Positions 7,001-16,197 of a stretch of 33,794 nt of DNA are shown here, in pieces. The DNA lies in NCBI GenBank assembly GCA_029907355.1, contig JARYLZ010000029.1, positions 1-33,794 of the forward strand. The letters run 5' to 3'. Source of the stretch: Bacteroidota bacterium (GTDB lineage: Bacteria > Bacteroidota > Ignavibacteria > SZUA-365). Position 1 is the first letter of the stretch, and each line of letters opens with the position of its first letter. The notes below the pieces were generated by a model. The model saw only the letters and a list, made by a program, of their open reading frames with translations. It did no database searches and was not told the origin of the DNA. Position numbers and translations under genes: made by a program.

Positions 7001-8773
7001 CGGACACTGAAACAGGGCTGTTGTGCGACAGATTTCACGAGGGAAAGCGCCCGTAACGGACGGGCCATATGGGTGGAGCTTGCCGGTGGGAAAACCTCTC
7101 GTTCAATGGAGGGTGGACCGTTCCCGCAGGCGTCCCTTCCTTTCCCTCGTTTTCTTTCCCGCTTGCTCGTCCTATATGTTTTTCCCTCGCAGCCTTTGCC
7201 GACTCTCGGAGGGGCAGGACAAGCGTACCTATCCTCTCTCAACGGGAAATATCCGCGATGCGCATCATGGTGAGAACGTGCGATGCTCACCGCCTTCTGG
7301 GCCTCGGCCGCCCCGAAGAAATGGCGGGGATCATGAAATTCCGTGAGGTCGAACGGATTACTGTGCGGAGGGACCCCTTCCCTTTTCCCGAACCCCGGCC
7401 GTAGCTGCTTTCGATACGCCGGTTTCCGTTCTCGTTTTCTTTCCCGCGACGGGCTGGGTGCATACTGGTTAGAGCGCATTCCCGGCCCGATGGGGCGGCT
7501 GCCTTTTTCGTAGCCCGCAAGGCGGTAGCGGTTCATGGCAGACGAAAAGATCCGGCAGGAGCCCGTTCCGCCGTGTGGCACCGGGCATTCGAATATTTCT
7601 ACTCCTCCACAGCCTCGCGGTGCGGTATTCACCTTCATCTTCGCTGAGTAATCTTTTCCGCGTGAGTTCTTTTCCATTTTCCCGACACGTTTCCCGTCAT
7701 CGACCTCATTGCCGGGCATCTTGCCGCAAGGTACTGTAGGCAGGCTTGCCGGCATGCCGCTCGCGCAATGGGCGTATCCCCGTATGGGCCTTACGGGCCG
7801 GTTTTTTCCTCGTTATGGACTGGTCGTGCCTATCGGTACTTGTGTCCGCCGCTTGGGAGAAGCGCCTCCCCGTTGCTCTTATCCTGCCGAAAACGCCCGA
7901 AACGGCAATCGGATTCCTCGGTGCGTCTGGTCGCCCGTTTTCTTCTCTTTCCCTTCCCTTTCTTCCTTTCCCCTGCTCCCACTCTCTCGCCCTCGGGAAT
8001 TTTTTACCAGCACACATTATTCCAACGCCGCTATCCCCATTGTACACGTTTTCACGCGCATCTCAGTCTCGGGAAAGGTGTCTTTGCGTTCCTCTTATAC
8101 CGGCCTTTCGACTTTCATGTTCCGGATCCATGATGATTTATCAAAGACTATTTATGTCCGTATCAAACAATGATACCGTTTGGGCTGGTGCATAATAGCC
8201 TGATGCGGTGATCGTATCCTCACAATCGTTTTCCCATGTTTTTCAAGATGGGAGAAGAGAATACGTGCCAGTCTATGCATCGGGGCCTTCCCCGCATTCG
8301 TATTCTCTTTCCTGGGATTTACAGATGCATACGAGAGCATGCGTACGAGACCGATTTCCGGATAAAGAAATCGCACGCGTGAGATGGTGTAACGAAGCGT
8401 CGCAATAGCTTGAGACCCGTCGAAGGGGGGGTATGGGCCCCCTCTTCCCATCACGCAACGATTGCACGACATACCACCTACCGCCGGCATACGACAATGC
8501 CTGCATAAACGATTACAAGTCCGACGTACCGGTAAGAGCATCGGGGCAACCTGCCTCGGGTAAGACCGGCCGAATTGTCCGCGTCACGATTTCACCATGG
8601 CATGGCGGGCCTTTGCCATAATTCTCATGGTTGCATTGTATAAGCTCTCTCTGGCTTGGGTGAGTTCAACACGGTAAAGAATCCCCTATTCCGTAAATGT
8701 AGATCTTTACCGCTTACCCGATTTGTGTTGTGGTTACAACAGAGGAACGTGTCGGGTATCCTTTTTCGCCGTC
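7001..8773. other. gene-poor stretch, probably decayed accessory DNA
   Basis: About 1.8 kb in which I can support no gene. Open frames on both strands are Arg/Pro/Ser-rich and lack ribosome sites. A frame fragment on the minus strand near 8500-8545 encodes a hydrophobic run (YVGLVIVYAGIVV) ending at a stop, possibly a remnant of a small membrane protein. No insertion sequence, transposase or long repeat was seen. Confidence 0.4.
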
Positions 8774-9148
8774 TCAATCCATGTGATCGGTTTTGCCGGC
8801 ATTAGGGAGTTTCTTTTGCGGTCGGAATTGAAGATCTCCGAGTTGTTTATTCCCGCAACGGCGACATTCGTCGGATACAACGATTCTGTATCCAATGGGT
8901 ATGAGATCCGGCATACCCTTTTCCAACAAACAGCGCGTAATACCTGTTACCACAAAGTACGTAAATATCTTACCGGTTTTCGAGCATAATAGATAAATAC
9001 CGCCCTCACTCTCCGGCTTTGCAGGCATTGTAAACACATGTAGGAGGGTGAAAATCATTTTCCAAAACATGTTCGGCCAACGATATGGTTCTGCTTTTTC
9101 ACAAACGGCACAGAGTGACATATGCGCCGCATGAATATGCTTGTTCAT
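8774..9148 (-). pseudogene. decayed third copy of the zinc-ribbon family
   Basis: The 124-codon frame begins with LCAVCEKAEPY (first CxxC) and ends with RIVVSDECRRCGNKQ. The latter aligns with RIVKLDACRFCDERV of the intact zinc protein at 4510-4860. The second pair (YMCLQCLQSRRVRAVF) is present in the sequence but in a different frame. The third pair has lost its second Cys (LCSKTGK against YCDRCGR). This is the pattern of two compensating frameshifts and substitutions in a former gene. It lies 35 bases from the terminal CRISPR repeat and has no promoter left upstream. Confidence 0.55.
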
Positions 9149-9183
9149 TTGCTCACTTCATATTGAATGACCACCCATTAACC

Positions 9184-12100
9184 GTCATAATTCCACTATG
9201 GTGCGATTAACAGGTATCCTCGGACTATGACCCGTCAATACCCCCGTACTGGGATCACAATTCCACTATGGTGCGATTAACAGCCCCGGTGAACAGTTGC
9301 TCGAAGTGATTCTGTTCACCCGTTATCACAATTCCACTATGGTGCGATTAACAGTGGGGAAATGTACGACGTAACGGTTGCCCCCAAGAGGAATCACAAT
9401 TCCACTATGGTGCGATTAACAGGCGGCCCAGGCCGCACTAGAAAAGTCCCGGTGCTACATCACAATTCCACTATGGTGCGATTAACAGTGGTCACGAAAG
9501 CTGATGATGGCGTTGTCGAATTCACATTTATCACAATTCCACTATGGTGCGATTAACAGCGCGGGGGTTAGCGGTTGATAAATCGCTTCGGATCGTCTTA
9601 TCACAATTCCACTATGGTGCGATTAACAGGAAGCTGCTCTTCGGTCAGACGACCGACGAGCGGCAACATCACAATTCCACTATGGTGCGATTAACAGGGA
9701 ATGTGGAGTATAATCTCACATATCCCCCAGAAACACATCACAATTCCACTATGGTGCGATTAACAGGCAGGAGCCCGTCATGCAGATTCGCTCCGGGAAC
9801 TATTCCCATCACAATTCCACTATGGTGCGATCAACAGGGGGAAAGTCCCCAGGAAGGGGAAGGAAACAATGAGGTCGAATCACAATTCCACTATGGTGCG
9901 ATTAACAGTGCCGCACCGATCCTCTTCTGAGGTCGGCCGTCCGGTAGGATCACAATTCCACTATGGTGCGATTAACAGCGATGGACTGGTTGCAGAGAGT
10001 CGATGAAGACACCCGGCAGATCACAATTCCACTATGGTGCGATTAACAGACATGCGCCGTGATTACACGACGCAGAGCGGTCCCTCCATCACAATTCCAC
10101 TATGGTGCGATTAACAGACCGTCCAGATAGGGACGGATGTGACGGAGTTCACCATATCACAATTCCACTATGGTGCGATTAACAGTCATCCGCAAGCTCT
10201 ATGAGACGCCGATCTATGGAGCACGATCACAATTCCACTATAGTGCGATTAACAGTATTTTCGTAATAGTTCACCAAACGAAAAATCAAGGAGAAATCAC
10301 AATTCCACTATGGTGCGATTAACAGTACGGGTCGCGGCGGTAAGAAACAGACCGGACCAAAAAATCACAATTCCACTATGGTGCGATTAACAGTTGTCCT
10401 CCTTTTTTGAATAACTTGTTTTGAATAAAAATCACAATTCCACTATGGTGCGATTAACAGCCCATTGATGCCTACCTCAATCTCCTCCATTCATGGCATC
10501 ACAATTCCACTATGGTGCGATTAACAGTCGATATCGATCCTCTGGATGACGAATATACCTATTAATCACAATTCCACTATGGTGCGATTAACAGCTTAAT
10601 GGGGAATTTTACGTTAACGTCAGCGGGATACTATCACAATTCCACTATGGTGCGATTAACAGGGGCCGACGGCGAGAAGCACGGCCTTGTGGGCTTCGTA
10701 GAGATCACAATTCCACTATGGTGCGATTAACAGTTGTGGGATATCGAACGTACCCGCCGCGGCCTTCCGGCGATCACAATTCCACTATGGTGCGATTAAC
10801 AGTGATAAGACCGGCAGCAATGATTCGCTGCCGAGTCTCAATCACAATTCCACTATGGTGCGATTAACAGTGCAAACCGCTCAAACCGCCGGTCAAGTTC
10901 CCTCCAAATAATCACAATTCCACTATGGTGCGATTAACAGGAGGTGCGCATGGCACGGAAAAGCTCTCCTTGCAACGGATCACAATTCCACTATGGTGCG
11001 ATTAACAGAGATTCTAAAGGAGGTAAAAATGGACAACGAACAAGTAATCACAATTCCACTATGGTGCGATTAACAGGCAGGCGGGCAAGTATAGCGAACT
11101 CAAACTCAACATTATCACAATTCCACTATGGTGCGATTAACAGGCTCTACTACGGAAAGGAGAGGGAGCCGATAGGTCCATTATCACAATTCCACTATGG
11201 TGCGATTAACAGTGCCGCGTCCTGTCTGGATTGCGGCGCGTGAGCATTGCATCACAATTCCACTATGGTGCGATTAACAGTCGATCAGGAGGGATATCAT
11301 GTGCTTCTCTTGGTCATCACAATTCCACTATGGTGCGATTAACAGCCTTCGCATACTGGTGCTGGCGCGAGGCGTACCTGCTCTATCACAATTCCACTAT
11401 GGTGCGATTAACAGCCACAATACACCCTGTGGAACATCGAAGTTACTCGCCGATCACAATTCCACTATGGTGCGATTAACAGGCATATTCCCCCTATCAA
11501 GCCCTCGAGGCCGTCCTTGCATCACAATTCCACTATGGTGCGATTAACAGTCCTGCTGATAGGCCCCTTTAGCGCAGGTCCACGCGACTTATCACAATTC
11601 CACTATGGTGCGATTAACAGCTGAATATATCCAAAGCCGCTGTTCGAAAATCTATAATCACAATTCCACTATGGTGCGATTAACAGATATTTTTTCAGCG
11701 CGTCAAGTTCTTCGTGCTTGAGCGCGAATCACAATTCCACTATGGTGCGATTAACAGTTCTCTTGGTCACTCCCGAGGAACAAGCGCTTCTTTCAGATCA
11801 CAATTCCACTATGGTGCGATTAACAGCGGCCACTCTTAAATTCAACGGAGGATGCCATGATCAATCACAATTCCACTATGGTGCGATTAACAGGGTAGAT
11901 TGGTTCAGCATCCCGGCCTTCCATGTATGAATCACAATTCCACTATGGTGCGATTAACAGAAGAGGGGAGTACGATGTGATGGATGCGGATACGGGCGAA
12001 TCACAATTCCACTATGGTGCGATTAACAGTGAGTCTAGGTTTTTTAAAGAACTGGGCTACAATACCGTATCACAATTCCACTATGGTGCGATTAACAGAT

Positions 12101-13063
12101 AGATAATTCGGAAGATAATGCGGAGCCTGTCTGCCAATCACAATTCCACTATGGTGCGATTAACAGGGCGGGGGAAGTTCGTCCCGTGGCGACGCCGTCA
12201 TCATCGCATCACAATTCCACTATGGTGCGATTAACAGCAAGACATATGCAGGTCAAGACATACGGGAGACAGGCCGATCACAATTCCACTATGGTGCGAT
12301 TAACAGTGGCCCCCGGCCTCGAGTTTACTGCCGAAATCAATGGATCACAATTCCACTATGGTGCGATTAACAGGGCGCCGAATCTTGGGCGGGAACCTCT
12401 CTTGGATCAAGTCGATCACAATTCCACTATGGTGCGATTAACAGTGTCCATCCAGATTCGAACGGCCTCAACTAGACCGGGAAAATCACAATTCCACTAT
12501 GGTGCGATTAACAGATGTCAAGGCTGCGGGACAAAAAAAACACCGCCTACCATCACAATTCCACTATGGTGCGATTAACAGTGAGGGGAAGGAAGAAAAT
12601 AAGGTTGAGGTGGCTACCTATCACAATTCCACTATGGTGCGATTAACAGCACTGATAAAATGCTTGACTATTCTTTCCAGCCGACTACTATCACAATTCC
12701 ACTATGGTGCGATTAACAGGGATCGTTGCCCTATATAGAGTGGTCGCCCGGCGGGATATATCACAATTCCACTATGGTGCGATTAACAGACTCTGATGGG
12801 CGAGGCCGTAGGCTACGCGGGCGGCTACATCACAATTCCACTATGGTGCGATTAACAGCTCTCGCCGGATAACTACGAGCTCTTCCCTGTGGAACGATCA
12901 CAATTCCACTATGGTGCGATTAACAGCTATGGATACGTGGTCACTACGTCGCGCGTGCTATCGGTATCACAATTCCACTATGGTGCGATTAACAGTGGTT
13001 TTGGCGGCCGAATCCGGAAACAAAATTCCCGCCATCACAATTCCACTATGGTGCGATTAACAG
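9184..13063 (-). CRISPR. CRISPR array, 57 repeats and 56 spacers
   Basis: The 30-base repeat on the plus strand starts ATCACAATTCC and ends GCGATTAACAG; spacers are 35-41 bases. I assign minus-strand transcription for three reasons. The reverse complement resembles repeats of the AATCGCACC...GGAATTGAAA class, giving a predicted 8-base crRNA tag AUUGUGAU. The first plus-strand repeat (9184-9213) is degenerate at two positions, as at a leader-distal end. And cas2-cas1 with a short AT-containing leader lie at the other end. In the minus orientation AUCGCA can pair with UGUGAU, including one G-U pair, to form a hairpin for Cas6. Two other repeats carry single changes (9808-9837 and 10226-10255). 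Spacers are strikingly strand-biased; see findings. Confidence 0.98.
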
Positions 13064-13172
13064 AGTTCAAATTCAGCCTATTTTCCCAAAAAATCAAGGT
13101 GTTTTCGACCTAAAACGTCGTCGACCCCATAAGCGGTGAGAAACCCGGGGGGATCGACGGCAGATTATGGCC
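13064..13172 (-). promoter_or_regulatory. CRISPR leader between cas2 and the array
   Basis: 109 bases separate the cas2 stop from the first (leader-proximal) repeat. On the minus strand the half nearest the array is AT-rich. The half nearest cas2 contains an imperfect inverted repeat (arms 13119-13128 and 13149-13159, CGTCGACCCC against GGGGATCGACG) that may terminate or attenuate read-through from the cas operon or mark integration. No clear -35/-10 pair was identified. Confidence 0.6.
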
Positions 13173-13439
13173 TTAGAGAAAGTTGCTCGGTCCTTCTTCT
13201 CTCTTACCGAGCTGTTTTTTCACGACATAACTCTCGTCAGGGAGGATGTAGATGATCAGTGAGTCGCCTTCTTCCTCTTCGACATACCGCCTTACTTCCC
13301 GAATGAGCCCTTCCAACTGCTTCTCCGTCAACTCGCCCTCGAACACCGACCTCTGTTTCCACGTCAGGTATCGGCGCATGACTTTAAGGGTTTTCGGGTT
13401 ACGCTTGATGGCGACATCGTACACGGCAATGCAGTACAT
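13173..13439 (-). CDS. cas2: CRISPR-associated Cas2
   Basis: An 88-residue protein with the Cas2 ferredoxin-like fold signature: MYCIAVYDVA with Asp8 of the YDV motif, VMRRYLTWKQRSVFEGELTEKQ, and the SLIIYIL strand. Cas2 forms the central dimer of the Cas1-Cas2 integrase. It lies 27 bases after cas1, with GGGGAAAGGAA as ribosome site, and directly precedes the leader, the usual order for an adaptation module. Confidence 0.95.
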   Translation of the reverse strand: MYCIAVYDVAIKRNPKTLKVMRRYLTWKQRSVFEGELTEKQLEGLIREVRRYVEEEEGDSLIIYILPDESYVVKKQLGKREEGPSNFL

Positions 13440-13466
13440 GGCAGGCCGTTCCTTTCCCCATCTTCC

Positions 13467-14543
13467 TCACCACAATGCGGCGAACGGTTTGTATTCCTCG
13501 TCCCCCAGGAGATGCTTTACCAGCTTGTAGCACTCAAGCCGGATCAGGCGCCGGTACGAGACGGCCCTCCCCAACCCCCGGTGCTCGACGACGGTTTTCA
13601 TCTTCTCCTCGAACGCCTCCACGACGGTTTTCCTTCCCCTGTCGTTGAGCAGGCAGGCCCCGTTCTCCCGCCGGAAATCCTCCGGCCCAACCATCTGCCG
13701 GTTGACCAGAGAGAACACGAGGCGGTCGGCGTACAGGGGTTTGAAGACCTCGGCGATATCCAAGGCCAGCGAATGCCGCCTCGCGCCCGGCTCATGCAGG
13801 TACGAGAGCGTCGGGGAGAGCTGGGTCCGGTATATCTCGGAGAGGCAGGCGGAGTATACCAGCGCGTTGCAGAACGAAATGAGCGCGTTCACCTCGTTGT
13901 CCGGCGGGTGCTTGACGCGCCCGCGGAACTCGAACCGGCCCTCGAGGACGGCGGGGAACGCCTCGTAGTACGCCGCGCGGGCGGAGCCCTCGACGCCGCG
14001 GAGCTCGGGGATGTCCTCTGCGCTCCCCGCGGCTTCGACCGCCGCCTCCACCCGCTCCCTCTGGGCAGTGCACGCGCGGCCGCGGTTCTCATAGTAGCGC
14101 AGGGTGCGCGCCATGTTCCGCACTGCGCCCGCGACGAAGACACGCGCCAGGGCAAGCCTCTTCCCCGGATCCAGGCAGTGCGCCGCCTGGGCGAGCAGGA
14201 GCTTCCCCGCGTGCAGGTACTCGCGCGGGTAGTAGCTCCCCGCATATTGCCCGTAGTGCGTGTAGACGTGCAGGGGGATGGCCGCCTGCCCGAGGAACCG
14301 CAACGCCTGCGCGTTCAACGTGATCGAACCGAACACGTGCAGGGAGTCGACATCCGCGATGGGGATGCGCTTCGCCGTCCCTGCGGCGCCGTCCTCGCCG
14401 CGGAGGTCGATGACTTCCTCGTCCGCCGTGTCCGAGGGGGTCTCGTAGCCCGGGACATACGAGGAGTCGCGGGGGAGAAAAGCAATCGTGTTGTCCCGGC
14501 GGTGTATCGCGCCGGTGGAGAAAATATAGTAGGGTCGTTTCAT
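13467..14543 (-). CDS. cas1: CRISPR-associated Cas1 integrase
   Basis: A 358-residue Cas1 of the I-B-like type (MKRPYYIFSTGAIHRRDNTI). Predicted metal ligands are E185 (RGVEGSAR), H250 (SYLHEPG) and D262 (LALDIAEVFKP), all present, so integrase activity is expected. Compared with usual members of about 330 residues, an acidic/Gly-Ala insertion occupies roughly residues 34-60, between the YVPG strand and IADVDSLHVFG. No reverse transcriptase domain is fused. GAGGAGG lies just before the ATG. Confidence 0.95.
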   Translation of the reverse strand: MKRPYYIFSTGAIHRRDNTIAFLPRDSSYVPGYETPSDTADEEVIDLRGEDGAAGTAKRIPIADVDSLHVFGSITLNAQALRFLGQAAIPLHVYTHYGQYAGSYYPREYLHAGKLLLAQAAHCLDPGKRLALARVFVAGAVRNMARTLRYYENRGRACTAQRERVEAAVEAAGSAEDIPELRGVEGSARAAYYEAFPAVLEGRFEFRGRVKHPPDNEVNALISFCNALVYSACLSEIYRTQLSPTLSYLHEPGARRHSLALDIAEVFKPLYADRLVFSLVNRQMVGPEDFRRENGACLLNDRGRKTVVEAFEEKMKTVVEHRGLGRAVSYRRLIRLECYKLVKHLLGDEEYKPFAALW

Positions 14544-14600
14544 CGTGTCCTCCTCATATTCTTCCGTTTTCGTTTTCTCACCCGTTTCCCGTGTTTCCCT

Positions 14601-15056
14601 TTACGCGCGGCAGATCGGCGCGACGGGACAGCGCGAACAACTCGGCGCCATGCCGTTCCTGGGCGGCGGGGCGGGAAACGCCGCCGTGCGCTCGATGGCT
14701 GGGAGAACCGTGCGCTCGAGCTCGCATTCCTCCTCGCCGTTCGGCGTGAACACCGCCGCCGTCTCGCCCGTCTCGTCCACGCATTCAATGGTTCGGACAG
14801 GAACCCCCATCGCGCGGAGCGCACGCGCAACGTACGCGGCCTGCAACGCCGCGCCGTCCATCTCGGAAGAGGGGCAGCGGATGACGGCATGGGCGCGTTC
14901 TGCGTCGACGCGCAGCAGCCCGTCCACGAATGCGGCTTCGCCATCGTCGCTCCGCGCGCCCGGCATGAGGCCTTCGCCGTCGCACACGATCCCCGCGGCG
15001 AGGAACCACAACCTGCGCGGGCACACAGCCGCAGCCCGAAGGAGTTCGCTACGCAT
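14601..15056 (-). CDS. cas4: Cas4-like protein, nuclease motifs degenerate
   Basis: A 151-residue Cas4 homologue. The four Fe-S cluster cysteines are recognisable: C12 in the CPRRLWF motif and C140, C143, C149 in the C-terminal CSRCPVAPIC. Cas4 normally trims prespacers and selects the PAM with a RecB-type D...ExK...QxxxY core. Here the region after D45 reads LLRVDAERAHAVIRC, with no ExK, and the Gln motif is LQAAY with shifted spacing. The protein is short for the family (usually 165-200). It may be a non-catalytic prespacer-binding subunit. It overlaps the end of the 275-aa gene by 8 bases and precedes cas1 by 57, so it belongs to the adaptation operon. GGGGAGG precedes the ATG. Confidence 0.8.
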   Translation of the reverse strand: MRSELLRAAAVCPRRLWFLAAGIVCDGEGLMPGARSDDGEAAFVDGLLRVDAERAHAVIRCPSSEMDGAALQAAYVARALRAMGVPVRTIECVDETGETAAVFTPNGEEECELERTVLPAIERTAAFPAPPPRNGMAPSCSRCPVAPICRA

Positions 15057-15876
15057 GGCAAACCTCCCCGAGGATCCGGGCGGGCCTGCCGCACCCTCCC
15101 TCGCCCAACCGCCAGGCCGCGCGAAGTTCCCCCACTACCCGCCGCAGGCGGGCATCCGTCGACGGGTCGACCGGAATTTCGTTTCCCAGGGCGGCTTGCC
15201 GAACGGCCATGACCACGGCGGCCTCGAGTTCCCCCAACGATTGGTTGTGCCGCCAGTGCCAATATGGACCACAGCCGACCCCGGTGGTGTGGCTTTCTGT
15301 ATCGGGTGTTTCTCTATACGAGGTGATGCTCATGACCTCGTACGCCGAACAGCCTGTTTCCTCGCCGTAGGTGATCTTCATCACGTTCATCCCGTTCGCA
15401 CAATAGGTGAGAACGGCTCGCCCGTACTCCTCGTATTCTTCCTGGGCGGCCACCGGTCCGCCCCAAACGGCAGCGAGAGAGGTCACGGCGAGGCCGTGCA
15501 CCCATCGCTTGTTCACGCGCGTGTACTTCGGCCCGATGACGCCGTGAACGCGCCGTTCCGGCGTAACCAGCAGGTGAAAGCCCTCCCTCCCCGCCGTCAC
15601 GCCGAGCACGGCGCCGCTTAGCTGTTCGAACCTCGCGCGCGCCTCTCCTACCGAAATCGCCGGATCGAACTCCCCGCCAAGAAACGAGGTGAGGAACGCG
15701 AGCACCCAACCGGCGACCCCCTTTGGTCCTGGGATGACACCCGTGAACACGGGGAGGGAACCGCCCGTGGAAAAGACGACCGAATAGTCGTCCTTCCCTT
15801 TCCGGACCTGCATCTTGTCGAGAGGCACCCGGATAAGCTCGTCGTCGAATGCGCATTTCATGTCGAGAATGGACAT
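15049..15876 (-). CDS. unrecognised 275-aa protein heading the adaptation operon
   Basis: A protein starting MSILDMKCAFDDELIRVPLDK that I do not recognise. Visible traits are a Gly-rich hydrophobic stretch (PKGVAGWVLAFLTSFLGG, about residues 50-68) and a conserved-looking central TPERRVHGVIGPKYTRVNKRWVHGL. A Cys/aromatic cluster (GVGCGPYWHWRHNQ) and a helical C-terminus follow. AAGGAGAG precedes ATG 15876; longer upstream frames lack ribosome sites. Its stop overlaps the cas4 start, so it is translationally coupled to cas4-cas1-cas2. That placement makes an adaptation role plausible. It could instead be a remnant effector; no catalytic motif is evident. Confidence 0.7.
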   Translation of the reverse strand: MSILDMKCAFDDELIRVPLDKMQVRKGKDDYSVVFSTGGSLPVFTGVIPGPKGVAGWVLAFLTSFLGGEFDPAISVGEARARFEQLSGAVLGVTAGREGFHLLVTPERRVHGVIGPKYTRVNKRWVHGLAVTSLAAVWGGPVAAQEEYEEYGRAVLTYCANGMNVMKITYGEETGCSAYEVMSITSYRETPDTESHTTGVGCGPYWHWRHNQSLGELEAAVVMAVRQAALGNEIPVDPSTDARLRRVVGELRAAWRLGEGGCGRPARILGEVCHA

Positions 15877-15912
15877 GCCGTCTCTCCTTTTTTTCGTTTC
15901 GGGGAAAAGGAA

Positions 15913-15930
15913 AGAACAAGCACTATGCCG
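15913..15930 (-). promoter_or_regulatory. sigma54-like element upstream of the adaptation operon
   Basis: On the minus strand the sequence is CGGCATAGTGCTTGTTC. It has correct spacing for -24/-12 but TTGT at -12, the same variation seen upstream of ecsC. Transcription would begin near 15905, about 30 bases before the ATG at 15876. Confidence 0.35.
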
Positions 15931-16041
15931 GTTTTTACGGTTGGCGATAGAAAGGGTAAAACCGCTTTTTTCGTGTCGAAATGCACGCTGGGCGCGCCAA
16001 GCGAAGTCTTCGCACGCCCCGCGTTCCAAGCGCGATTCGCA

Positions 16042-16058
16042 GGGCATCAAGTCTGCTT
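16042..16058 (+). promoter_or_regulatory. sigma54-type promoter of the CARF nuclease
   Basis: GGGCATCAAGTCTGCTT shows GG-N10-GC spacing and near-consensus -24 and -12 boxes. Transcription would start near 16068, leaving a leader of about 130 bases before the ATG at 16198. The intergenic region 15877-16197 is otherwise gene-free and serves two divergent operons. Confidence 0.5.
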
Positions 16059-16197
16059 TACACCCATAACCCACCAATGCAGCGGGTGGCCGCAGCGTGG
16101 AGGAAAGCATGGGAAAACCGTATTGCCTATTTTCGGCAAGGGGTATTCATCCTTCTCCCCATCAAGCCGCCAATGTACCCAGAACCGGAGAGGGGCC

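Noticed and set aside
3950-8630. Further TGGCA boxes, for example minus strand near 3952-3957 and 8267-8272, plus strand near 4264 and 8598
   Set aside because: No acceptable -12 element at the correct spacing and no gene downstream.
9362-13113. Plus-strand open frames through the CRISPR array with recurring HNSTMVRLT / SQFHYGAIN peptides
   Set aside because: They are repeat-spacer translations; the recurring peptides come from the repeat itself.
13173-15056. Possible reverse transcriptase fused to or beside cas1, to explain the spacer strand bias
   Set aside because: No RT motifs (such as YxDD) in Cas1 or in neighbouring genes.
13512-15212. 566-codon plus-strand frame opposite cas1 and cas4
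   Set aside because: Shadow of GC-rich cas1/cas4; Arg/Pro/His-rich, no ribosome site, and the opposite frames are clear Cas proteins.
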